From an uncultured Opitutia bacterium (GTDB lineage: Bacteria; Verrucomicrobiota; Verrucomicrobiia; Opitutales; Coraliomargaritaceae), in assembly GCA_937136395.1 (NCBI GenBank), contig CAKZOI010000071.1, forward strand, positions 62,001 through 126,000: a DNA stretch of 64,000 bases, in the 5' to 3' direction. The first letter of the stretch is position 1. Every line of letters begins with the position of its first letter. The notes beneath the pieces are model-generated. The model saw only the letters and a program-made list of their open reading frames with translations, ran no database searches and was not told where the DNA came from. The position numbers and the translations under genes were made by a program. Shown piece after piece: positions 57,901 to 64,000 of the stretch.

Positions 57901-58124
57901 TCTTCTATTTTAATCGATACCCCACGCTCAACATCCTCGGGTGTGCCGCCGCGAAAGGGGACTGAGACACGCACACTTTGCGCATCGAAAGAGGGGAATG
58001 CTTCTTTGCGGACATTGATCGCGGTGGTGACACCCATGCCCAGGATGATCAGCATGAGGATGTTCGCAACGACTGAGTTCTCGCAGAACCATGCGATGAT
58101 GGGGTGTTTTTTGATCGGGTTCAT
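54936..58124 (-). CDS. RND efflux pump, inner-membrane permease
   Basis: 1,062 residues, normal for AcrB/MdtB-type pumps. The first helix (VVANILMLIILGMGV), SVRVSVPFRGGTPEDVERGV, the proton-relay region VLGIIVDDAIVIGESIYTA with its Asp pair, and the last helical bundle (ILALSGIVVNDSLVFIYRV; ILLTTLTTFVGLIPLL) are present. It uses the proton gradient to expel small molecules through a tripartite channel. Third gene of the operon; it starts two bases from the stop of the fusion-protein gene. Confidence 0.92.
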   Translation of the reverse strand: MNPIKKHPIIAWFCENSVVANILMLIILGMGVTTAINVRKEAFPSFDAQSVRVSVPFRGGTPEDVERGVSIKIEEALQGIEGIYRIESTSTDNRANVTIEAIEDYPINKLLEDVKIQVDAISSFPEQAENYVITERKRSHNVLRINIHGDVPETVLKELARDLRDELLKLDEINLVSTTGTRDYEISIEVSEAKLRLYNLTFNEVSRAISNNSIDLSGGVVRSNSGDISIRSQSQAYVAEDFAKIPLRTSADGTRIYLSDVAEIRDGFVDQRILSRFDGERSASLQVTMEGNGDIIKTAKVASAFVASYADKNKLPEGVTITSWNDGSEPIRSRLDLLIGNGMTGVILVLITLALFLNFKLAVWVALGIPISIAGALALFPVGFIDVSLNQLTAFAFIIVLGIIVDDAIVIGESIYTAKEEDEKSDKPNHYLKSTVKGVSRVVTPATFGVITTIAAFYPLTQVTGRMGNVFGQIATGVILCLIFSLIESKLILPSHLNHIRTTQAPKNPISRTWVRFQSKIARGLQTFVAKVYQPALRFLIPYRYVTLGAFVAVLILISGLLPSGQLRFVFFPNIFRDSISANLELEQGLPVDYLHENAEMISNALEDTVRELENRSGEKILRHISINASSNTEVSIAAELTSSESRVITTGDVVGAWRKKVQPIAGAKSLNFSGRAGPPGQGLQIQLMSQSLDELKAGAEAMKEQIATYTGVYDIQDTFDSGRPEIKMELTPSGQAAGFDKRQLANNVRSAFFGDEAQRIQRGRDEVRVMVRYPYEDRTQLDTLREMRVRADDGTAIPFSIVADTSYGASLASIQRADNTRIVSVQAEVDKSVTTGDEVLALLQETYFPTFRAEFPDVDISLIGEAEQRAKSMKSLISGFQLSILMIYILIAIPLKSYIKPLFIMSVIPFGIIGALMGHYLMGISVSILSIFGILALSGIVVNDSLVFIYRVDELKNAHPDRKLADVIIDAGGQRFRAILLTTLTTFVGLIPLLTETSVQAQFLKPMAVSVGFGVMFATGITLVLLPMTILIARDIKLALIQSWDTWCGFFTRETARVREG

Positions 58125-58126
58125 TG

Positions 58127-59284
58127 CTATTGCCCAGAGATTGGCTTAACCGGCTGTCCTTCGACGAAGGATGCCAATGGGCGCGTGGCTACTTTAAAAC
58201 TGCGTTCGTTCATTTCATTAAAACGAATGACGAATGATTGCTCTTCAGCGACCACTCGTGTGACTGCTGTTTTGCTCAATGTGTTATCATCACGCACCAC
58301 CCAAACGAATTGGTCTTCGACGAGTGCGGTTTGCGGGATCAGGTGTGCGCCTCGGATCGGTTTTCCAGCGATGCGTGCATCGACGAATGCGCCCACGGGT
58401 AAGAAGGCTTGCTCGTTTTTGAAGGGCTCCTCGATTTCACCGATCACGTAGATGACTTGATTTTGCTGGTCGACGCTAGGTTCAGTGCGAGTGATCTTAG
58501 CGACCCATTCTGTATTGGGTTGAGTGGGTGAGCTTAAGATCGCGGATAGCTCTGTTTCGCTGTGCGATTGTGGTAGATCGATACGTTGTAACTGCTGCGG
58601 TGTGAGAGGTAGGCGCACTTCGGCGCGTTCTTTGGAGATCAATGAACCGAGTGAGGTGCCTGTGTTGACGTAGTTGCCGGGGCTGGTGTCACGGCTTTGC
58701 ACAATGGCATCAAAGGGTGCGCGGATCTGAGTGTTTTTTAAATCGATTTGGGCTTTGTCGAGGCTGGCTTGGGCAGAGTCGACCGCCGCTTGTGCGGCTC
58801 CAAGTTGTGGTTTGCGCAGTGTCAGATCAGTAGCATCTTCAATCTTTCGGCCAGATTCAATCCAATCTTGTGCGGCTAGCTCTGAGCGAATAATTTCTTC
58901 GATGAGTGCTTGTTGGGTCGTTGCCAGATTGGCTTCAGCTTGTGCGACGGCTGCTCGGTAATTTGCAGGGTCGATTTCGACGAGTCGGTCTCCTTTGTTG
59001 ACCGAATTTCCAGCATTGAAACTTGGATCGATGATTAAAACTTCGCCATTCACTTGAGATGAGATGTTCGCGTCGTAGTAGCTTCTGACATTGCCGTAGC
59101 TCCACAGTGTTGGTGTGAAGTTCGAAGGTGTTGTCTCGACGTAGCGCACACTTGGAATCACCGGAGGCGGTGTGCGTGTCTGCCGTTCAGGCTTACTCGC
59201 GATCATCATTTTAACGATCAGAAACGCGACCAGAACGATGACTGGTAGCAGGAGGACATTGAGGATTCGTTGAACGTTGCTCAT
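58127..59284 (-). CDS. RND efflux membrane fusion protein
   Basis: 385 residues. One N-terminal membrane anchor (VLLLPVIVLVAFLIV), then a biotinyl-lipoyl-like half (SSQVNGEVLIIDPSFNAGN ... KGDRLVEIDPANY), a helical hairpin (about 95-165) and the second lipoyl half (TQIRAPFDAIVQSRDTSPGNYV), then a beta-barrel domain. It bridges the pump to the outer-membrane factor. It lies between the two other efflux genes. Confidence 0.9.
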   Translation of the reverse strand: MSNVQRILNVLLLPVIVLVAFLIVKMMIASKPERQTRTPPPVIPSVRYVETTPSNFTPTLWSYGNVRSYYDANISSQVNGEVLIIDPSFNAGNSVNKGDRLVEIDPANYRAAVAQAEANLATTQQALIEEIIRSELAAQDWIESGRKIEDATDLTLRKPQLGAAQAAVDSAQASLDKAQIDLKNTQIRAPFDAIVQSRDTSPGNYVNTGTSLGSLISKERAEVRLPLTPQQLQRIDLPQSHSETELSAILSSPTQPNTEWVAKITRTEPSVDQQNQVIYVIGEIEEPFKNEQAFLPVGAFVDARIAGKPIRGAHLIPQTALVEDQFVWVVRDDNTLSKTAVTRVVAEEQSFVIRFNEMNERSFKVATRPLASFVEGQPVKPISGQ

Positions 59285-59296
59285 TTTAAAGTGTGT

Positions 59297-60658
59297 TTAA
59301 ACGTCGGTTCCAAGCGCGAGCGCCAGGCTGACTCGATTAGCGAGGCGCGCATTTCGCAGATGGATCGTTTGTGTTTCGATGGAGAAAACGCGGCGTTGTG
59401 CTGCGAGTAGGTCGAGGAGTTCGATCAGACCAGATTCATAATCACGCTGGCTCTTCTTCATGGCACGACGAGCGGCTTCGAGGGCTTTGAGGCGAGCGTT
59501 TTCTTCTCTAAATAGGTAGCTTTCAGAATTGAGCGCATCTTCGACTTCGTTGAAAGCATTGAGCACGGTGCTGCGGTAGTTCTGATAGGCTTGCTCGGCA
59601 CGTTGCTCGGCTGCGCCCACTTCGGCGCGGCGTTGCCCTCCTTCAAAAATGGGGGCTGCGACTTGGCCTGCGAGGGACCACACATCGAAAGCGCTACGCC
59701 CAAGGTCGGAGAGCGTGTCGGAACTGCGTCCACCCCTTGCGGTGAGTGTGAAAGAGGGAAAAAGGTCGGCGTAAGCCGCACGGGCGAACGCATCGTTGGC
59801 GCGAATGTTTTGGTAAGCGGCAATGATATCTGGGCGACTGAGTAGCAATTGTGAAGGGAGGCCGCTGGGCACGGTCTTATTGAGTGTAGGCCATGTGCGA
59901 GCTGCCTGAAGTGCTGCATCGGGATAGTCTCCAAGGAGAACCTGTAATTCACGAGCGGCTTGATCGCGAGCATCTTGGCTGGCGATGTAGTCAGCGCGTG
60001 AACTGGCTGCATCGGTTTTTGCAAACTCGAGCTCTGTGATCGTTGCGGTGCCACTTTCGTAGCGACGTTCGACTAGGCGTAAGGTCTTGTCGAAACTTTC
60101 GCGTTCCTCTGCAGCTAAGTCGAGGAGTTGGCTTCGCGCGACGAGGTTGAACCAGCTCTGCATGGTCTGCGCGGCAAGTGACTGACTGCTGGCTTCGTAA
60201 GTGGCTTCAGATCTGGCAAGGTTTGCAGATGCGGCCTTAGTGCGATTGCGAAGCTCGCCCCAGACATCGACTTCCCAGCGTGCATCAAGGCTAGCTGAAA
60301 AGGTGTTGCTACTGGTGCCAGCATTGGAGCCCGACCGATTCGCTGTGCCATTGGCGGAGAGCGATGGGAAGAGGTCGCCGCGGGTCTTTTCTAAGTTAAA
60401 GCCCGCTTCTTGGAGTTGTGCTGCTGAAGCGAGTAGGTCGGGATTATTTGCGAGTGCGTGTTCGACTACGGTGTTGAGGTGCTCGTCATCGAACAGGTCG
60501 AGTAAGGAATCGACCATTTCTAATTGCGGAAAGTCATCTGCCGTGTAATTGGGGGCAGAGTCGACCGCTTCACTGGCTTTCTCTGCTCGCTTCTCAGGCA
60601 CGCTGACGCAGGCAGTCATTGTTAGGCTAAGAAAAAGTATACTGGTGGTGAATCGCAT
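59297..60658 (-). CDS. Outer-membrane efflux channel (TolC/NodT family lipoprotein)
   Basis: 453 residues. The N-terminus (FLSLTMTACVSVP) is a lipoprotein signal with a lipobox Cys at about residue 17. Two outer-membrane-efflux repeats follow (NTVVEHALANNPDLLASAAQLQ; RPDIIAAYQNIRANDAFARAAYADLFPSFTL) with long helical stretches and SLDARWEVDVWGELRNRTKA, typical of the NodT/RND family. It is the first gene of the efflux operon, preceded by a palindromic operator-like site. Confidence 0.92.
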   Translation of the reverse strand: MRFTTSILFLSLTMTACVSVPEKRAEKASEAVDSAPNYTADDFPQLEMVDSLLDLFDDEHLNTVVEHALANNPDLLASAAQLQEAGFNLEKTRGDLFPSLSANGTANRSGSNAGTSSNTFSASLDARWEVDVWGELRNRTKAASANLARSEATYEASSQSLAAQTMQSWFNLVARSQLLDLAAEERESFDKTLRLVERRYESGTATITELEFAKTDAASSRADYIASQDARDQAARELQVLLGDYPDAALQAARTWPTLNKTVPSGLPSQLLLSRPDIIAAYQNIRANDAFARAAYADLFPSFTLTARGGRSSDTLSDLGRSAFDVWSLAGQVAAPIFEGGQRRAEVGAAEQRAEQAYQNYRSTVLNAFNEVEDALNSESYLFREENARLKALEAARRAMKKSQRDYESGLIELLDLLAAQRRVFSIETQTIHLRNARLANRVSLALALGTDV

Positions 60659-60735
60659 CTGCCGGAAAGGTGTCTCGAGTATGGATCGAAGTAAACCGCT
60701 GAACGTTACAGATGGATACGTCTTTTTTTGAAAAA

Positions 60736-60757
60736 TTCAAACGTTTGTTTAAATTTA
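60736..60757 (-). promoter_or_regulatory. Putative TetR-type operator of the efflux operon
   Basis: TTCAAACGTTTGTTTAAATT contains the perfect palindrome CAAACGTTTG (60738-60747) and an overlapping AAACAAACGTTTG on the minus strand, about 80 bases before the outer-membrane-factor start. Such sites are typical for TetR-family repressors of RND pumps. No tetR gene is in the window. Confidence 0.4.
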
Positions 60758-60780
60758 AGCGAAACGGATTCTTTGACTAG

Positions 60781-61542
60781 CTAAAACCATTGTATTGGAT
60801 CGAGCTGATAATATTCCTTGAGCGCAGCATAGAGATCGGCGCGCTTTTTGAGCATTTGCTTGGGTTTTTCAAAAAAGGCCTCGGTGGCGACGGCGAAATA
60901 TTCGGCTGGGTTGGTGGCGCCGTAGTGGTCGAGGACGGTTTTGCGGCGGCGTTCGGCATTGTCGACTAGTGTTTCGTAGCCATCGTGCATTACTTGGCCC
61001 CAGGTGTGGTAGGCTTCTTCAGTTCGTAGGCGAGGCACGCCGTCGGTGTCGCCCAATTCCGAGTCGAGTTGGTGGGCAAATTCGTGTAGAGTCACGTTGT
61101 GACCGTCAAAAATGTTACGCGCACCATGTTCAACGGAGTCCCATGCGAGGATGACGGTGCCGTTGCTCCATGACTCGCCGAGCCGGTGCACACGGCGCTT
61201 GCCGCTGACACTATCGACTTGTGAACTAAAAGTGCTTGGGTAAAGGAGCACGGTATTGAGGTTTGGATACGGTCTACCTTCACGATTGATTACGAGGATA
61301 CAGGCTTGGCCGGCTACGGTCAGAATCATCTCGTCGTCCAGTTCGAGTCCGCCACAGCCTTCAAAGAAAGTGGTCGCGACAAACTGACCGATCTTTTCGT
61401 GAATGCGTTCTTTTAGCTCGTATGGAAAACGTGCATACAAGGGCAGATTGTTTTCAAGGTATGTGATCCACTCGTCTTTGAATTCGATTTGAATTGTCGG
61501 TGTCTTTAGGAAGTAGGCTTTGAGTTGTTCCCAGATGTTCAT
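60781..61542 (-). CDS. mtfA: MtfA-type zinc peptidase
   Basis: 253 residues, close to the family's usual length (about 265). HEFAH (His153, Glu154, His157) binds zinc, and NPAEYFAVATEAFFEKP carries the third ligand Glu, the arrangement of the MtfA gluzincin family. In E. coli MtfA binds the repressor Mlc and so affects glucose uptake; here that target is unverified. No signal peptide, so cytoplasmic. Its ATG overlaps the stop of the DUF455/ATP-grasp gene by four bases (ATGA). Confidence 0.88.
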   Translation of the reverse strand: MNIWEQLKAYFLKTPTIQIEFKDEWITYLENNLPLYARFPYELKERIHEKIGQFVATTFFEGCGGLELDDEMILTVAGQACILVINREGRPYPNLNTVLLYPSTFSSQVDSVSGKRRVHRLGESWSNGTVILAWDSVEHGARNIFDGHNVTLHEFAHQLDSELGDTDGVPRLRTEEAYHTWGQVMHDGYETLVDNAERRRKTVLDHYGATNPAEYFAVATEAFFEKPKQMLKKRADLYAALKEYYQLDPIQWF

Positions 61543-63635
61543 GTCGATTTCGTTGGAAGTTGATCAATGTGTTCACGCACGTGGTAGACAGCCAAGAACT
61601 GTTGCGCTTGATTTGGATCCGTTAGCGAAAAGGAGCCTTTGATGATGCGTGGCTTGGTTTCTTGGGTGAGGCTTACGGGGTGTTGGGCATCTAAGCAGTT
61701 GCTGTAATCGGCGAAGGTTCGATGTTTGCTTTTCTTGAGTCGTGAGCGAGTGATTATTTCGAATAAGCCTGTAGAACTCGGAGCATTGTGTGCGCTGATT
61801 TCATGTGCGATACGCCCCATCGTTGTGCGTGGGTTGATTTCGACGATAGGCTTTAATTTGAGCTGCCCGTTAGCGGTGCGGTAGACGAAGGCATCGATGC
61901 CGAGTGAGCCTTCGAAGTTGATGGCGCCGAGTCGCGATTCAAGGCTTGATAGGAGCTCGTTTTCGTAGTGGTGGTAGATGCGTGGGCGACCGTCGACACG
62001 CTCCATAAGAAAACGCACGAGCTGAGGGGGGAGGCCTTTACAAAAGCCATTGGTGAGGATGCCTTGAAACTGCCCGCGTGCGTTATTGATCATGCGAGTC
62101 AAGGCGACCACTTTGGTGCTTCCATTGCGTCGTTCAAATTGCACGGAGCAATCGAAAACGCGATCGAGCCATGGTTCGATGAGGAGGGCTCCTTGGGTGG
62201 CTAGGGTGGATTTGATCCAGTCGAGGCACGCTCCTTCAATTGTATCTGTTTGGTGGATACAACGGTTGCCATTCGCAGCGGTTCCATAGGGTGCTTTGCA
62301 GACGATGTCGGGATGGCCGAGTTCTTTGAAATGTGCGCGGAGCGTATGGATGTCCTCTAGAGTGTTCGCGGCTTTTCCGTAAATTTCGATGGGCGCGAGC
62401 CAGTCAGCTGAGTGGTGGTTGTGTTGGGCCCATTCTGCGCAGTGTATCTTTGAGAACAGTTGCCGTCGCTCTGTGTTCCAAAGATCACTGAGCTGGATCG
62501 GCTTAGTCACGGTGGTTAATGTGTCTTTGAAAAAGGTGAGACTGTCGGGGCTCCATGCCCACGGGCGGATGTCGGCGACTTTGCGTTGAATCTTTGGTGC
62601 GGCGCCGTTACTACTTAGGCAAATTTCAGGTAAGTGAAAACCGTAGCTTTGTAGTTTGAGTTGGAAGTCTGGAGAGGGAGAACTTTCGAGGACAAGTAGG
62701 TCGTCTTGGCGAGATTGGTAGGCGGGCAAATAGGCGAGGTCAGATTGGAGACGCGAAGGGGGCGTTTGGGGTGCACAGGAATCGCTTGCCGCAGAGTGCT
62801 CGGCATCTGGATTGAACCAATAGACGGATGGAGTGCGCCCGCGGGATTGTTGAAAGATTTTGAGATCATTGATGAACTCAATGTCGAGCCCCGCCGCTTC
62901 GCGGCCTTCTGCGTTGAATGGCTTACCTTTTGCTCGGGCAGGTGAGAGGGGGAAGACTAGGCGCTCGCGGTAGGCCTCCCAGTCGGTTTTGCCGTGGGCT
63001 TTCCATTGGCTAAACCATTTAAGCCCGAAGCCAACATGGTCGATTTCGTCTCGGTAGATTTTGTCGAGAATGTTAGCGGTGGCATTGTCGCCTACCTGAT
63101 TGAAGACTTTAGCGTATTCGCGAGAGTAGTCGAGATTGGCTTGCTCAAATGTCAGTGAGAGTCGGGTGACGTAGTCGAGGGGATCTTCCATGGAGGAAAC
63201 ACTCTTCCAAAAATAATCACTGAGTGGAAGCTCGCCGAATTCGACACCGCACTGCTGCATGCGGTGCATATACATGCGGGTATGGATTTGCTCTTCCTTA
63301 AGGGTTTCCAGAACGCCTCGCCGAAAACTCGCTGGCGCGTCGGGGAACTTGAGCAGCGCGAGTGCCATCAGCTCAGTAGCCAGTAGTTCATGATTGCCAA
63401 AGAAATGGAGTAGTCGTCCGCGTTCTCTCTCATCGACCAATTTTGCGATACTAGGGTGATCGGCTCGCACGCCATCTTCACGAAGGGCAAGTTGCTTTGG
63501 GCGGGCTAGAGTGCGTGGGGTGGTGATCGCAGTGCCTGGCCTCGTGTCGATAATCTCCTCGCGCGGAAAGCTTAGCTTTTCCTCAATGGTAGTCCCGAAT
63601 AGAACCTGTTTGGCAAAATCCTGGAGCTGGATCAT
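61539..63635 (-). CDS. Ferritin-like DUF455 protein fused to an ATP-grasp domain
   Basis: 698 residues from the ATG at 63635 (an upstream start at 63656 lacks homology). The N-terminal half (1-270) is DUF455: GNHELLATELMALAL, KEEQIHTRMYMHRM and DKIYRDEIDHVGFGLKW carry the Glu/His pattern of a ferritin-like di-iron site. The C-terminal half (about 380-640) is ATP-grasp-like: PDIVCKAPYGTAANGN, LLIEPWLDRVFDCSVQF, NFEGSLGIDAFVYR and PIVEINPRTTMGRIA with metal-binding Glu/Asn. The reaction is unknown; ATP-grasp enzymes usually ligate carboxylates to amines or thiols. It is coupled to mtfA. Confidence 0.75.
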   Translation of the reverse strand: MIQLQDFAKQVLFGTTIEEKLSFPREEIIDTRPGTAITTPRTLARPKQLALREDGVRADHPSIAKLVDERERGRLLHFFGNHELLATELMALALLKFPDAPASFRRGVLETLKEEQIHTRMYMHRMQQCGVEFGELPLSDYFWKSVSSMEDPLDYVTRLSLTFEQANLDYSREYAKVFNQVGDNATANILDKIYRDEIDHVGFGLKWFSQWKAHGKTDWEAYRERLVFPLSPARAKGKPFNAEGREAAGLDIEFINDLKIFQQSRGRTPSVYWFNPDAEHSAASDSCAPQTPPSRLQSDLAYLPAYQSRQDDLLVLESSPSPDFQLKLQSYGFHLPEICLSSNGAAPKIQRKVADIRPWAWSPDSLTFFKDTLTTVTKPIQLSDLWNTERRQLFSKIHCAEWAQHNHHSADWLAPIEIYGKAANTLEDIHTLRAHFKELGHPDIVCKAPYGTAANGNRCIHQTDTIEGACLDWIKSTLATQGALLIEPWLDRVFDCSVQFERRNGSTKVVALTRMINNARGQFQGILTNGFCKGLPPQLVRFLMERVDGRPRIYHHYENELLSSLESRLGAINFEGSLGIDAFVYRTANGQLKLKPIVEINPRTTMGRIAHEISAHNAPSSTGLFEIITRSRLKKSKHRTFADYSNCLDAQHPVSLTQETKPRIIKGSFSLTDPNQAQQFLAVYHVREHIDQLPTKST

Positions 63636-63771
63636 TGGGAACGTGGAACGTCCCATTTTGAACGTTCAATGGTGAATAGTTGTGTGCTGAATAGGCGCGT
63701 CATTTCGTAATCCACGTCAGCGTAGCATTCAAAATTCGATGTTGGACGTTCGATGTTCCCAACGTTTCCTA
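63633..63771. repeat. Inverted GAACGT-rich segment
   Basis: CATTGGGAACGTGGAACGTCC (in part) at 63633-63653 and TTGAACGTTCAA at 63658-63669 are mirrored by GGACGTTCGATGTTCCCAACG near 63743-63766 on the other strand, giving a potential long imperfect hairpin between the thioesterase and DUF455 genes. Confidence 0.4.
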
Positions 63772-63780
63772 TTGTTCTCA

Positions 63781-64000
63781 TTATAGCACAGCGGTGACAT
63801 CTTGAGCCCAAGCATCTTCTATTTTTTGCAGCAGATCCTGAGGGGGGCGCATGCCCTTACCGTTGATATCCATAAAGCCGTGAGTGGTTTCGCCTGTGCA
63901 GAGCACAGTCTCGCCGCGCTTGACCTCATATTCAAAACGCATTCTGGCGCGAGGCTTCTTTCGCATATATAAATGCACTTCGAGTCGGTCATCGAAGCGG
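63781..64000 (-). CDS. 4HBT-type acyl-CoA thioesterase, 5' end outside window
   Basis: The frame is open to the window end, giving 72 residues. RFDDRLEVHLYMRKKPRARM and FEYEVKRGETVLCTGETTHGFMD match the second half of hotdog-fold 4-hydroxybenzoyl-CoA thioesterases of the YbgC type (D-x-hydrophobic-V strand, ...GxT.H.f.d.). The start and the catalytic Asp lie outside the window. Confidence 0.75.
   Translation of the reverse strand, partial: RFDDRLEVHLYMRKKPRARMRFEYEVKRGETVLCTGETTHGFMDINGKGMRPPQDLLQKIEDAWAQDVTAVL

Overview
The window looks like a chromosome segment of a marine Verrucomicrobiota, most likely class Opitutia near Coraliomargarita or Puniceicoccus. This is inferred from protein families, not from a marker gene. 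The indicators are DUF1501, DUF1552 and DUF1800 proteins, PEP-CTERM proteins ending in Arg-rich tails, several sulfatases, a DUF3450-ExbB-ExbB-ExbD-TonB-TPR operon, TSP3-type acidic calcium repeats and abundant small palindromic repeats.

Layout. 1-9 kb: the tail of a TonB/TolA-like gene converges on a three-gene minus-strand operon: a giant secreted DUF1800 protein, a Tat-exported DUF1501 protein and a pseudopilin-like membrane protein. 9.2-20.2 kb: a DUF481 porin-like protein, acetolactate synthase (ilvB), a PEP-CTERM protein, a head-to-head scar of DUF1552 and DUF1501 remnants, a C39-like peptidase, a TPR protein, then a plus-strand metallo-hydrolase/ribD/rdgB cluster ending at tRNA-Asn(GTT). 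20.4-27.9 kb: a mosaic island with two related DDE transposases, the 3' remnant of another copy, a truncated fucose permease beside its AraC regulator, an AbiE-type toxin-antitoxin pair, a broken GIY-YIG gene and two sulfatase tails.

28.0-33.3 kb: a complete TonB energy-transduction operon. 34-54.9 kb: a polysaccharide-degradation region with two sulfatases, two PEP-CTERM proteins, a XylR-like regulator, a multidomain trypsin-like protease, a GH9 cellulase fused to a PL14-like lyase domain, a DUF5722 putative glycosidase and a beta-helix lyase-like protein. Single genes here are bracketed by inverted copies of a GTAGC...GCTAC palindromic repeat. 54.9-60.7 kb: an RND efflux operon (outer membrane factor, membrane fusion protein, pump). 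60.8-64 kb: an MtfA-type peptidase, a ferritin-like DUF455/ATP-grasp fusion and the end of a 4HBT thioesterase.

How it fits together: secreted sulfatases, cellulase/lyase, beta-helix protein and protease would attack a sulfated, uronate-containing algal cell-wall polymer outside the cell. The TonB operon could energise uptake across the outer membrane, although no TonB-dependent receptor lies in the window. The strongest unusual points are the GH9-PL14 fusion, an apparently circularly permuted beta-sandwich inserted in the DUF1800 domain, the DUF1800/DUF1501/pseudopilin cassette, the nested palindromic repeats flanking single-gene cassettes, and a transposon family with a structured, conserved 3' tail. 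No CRISPR array or rRNA gene was seen.
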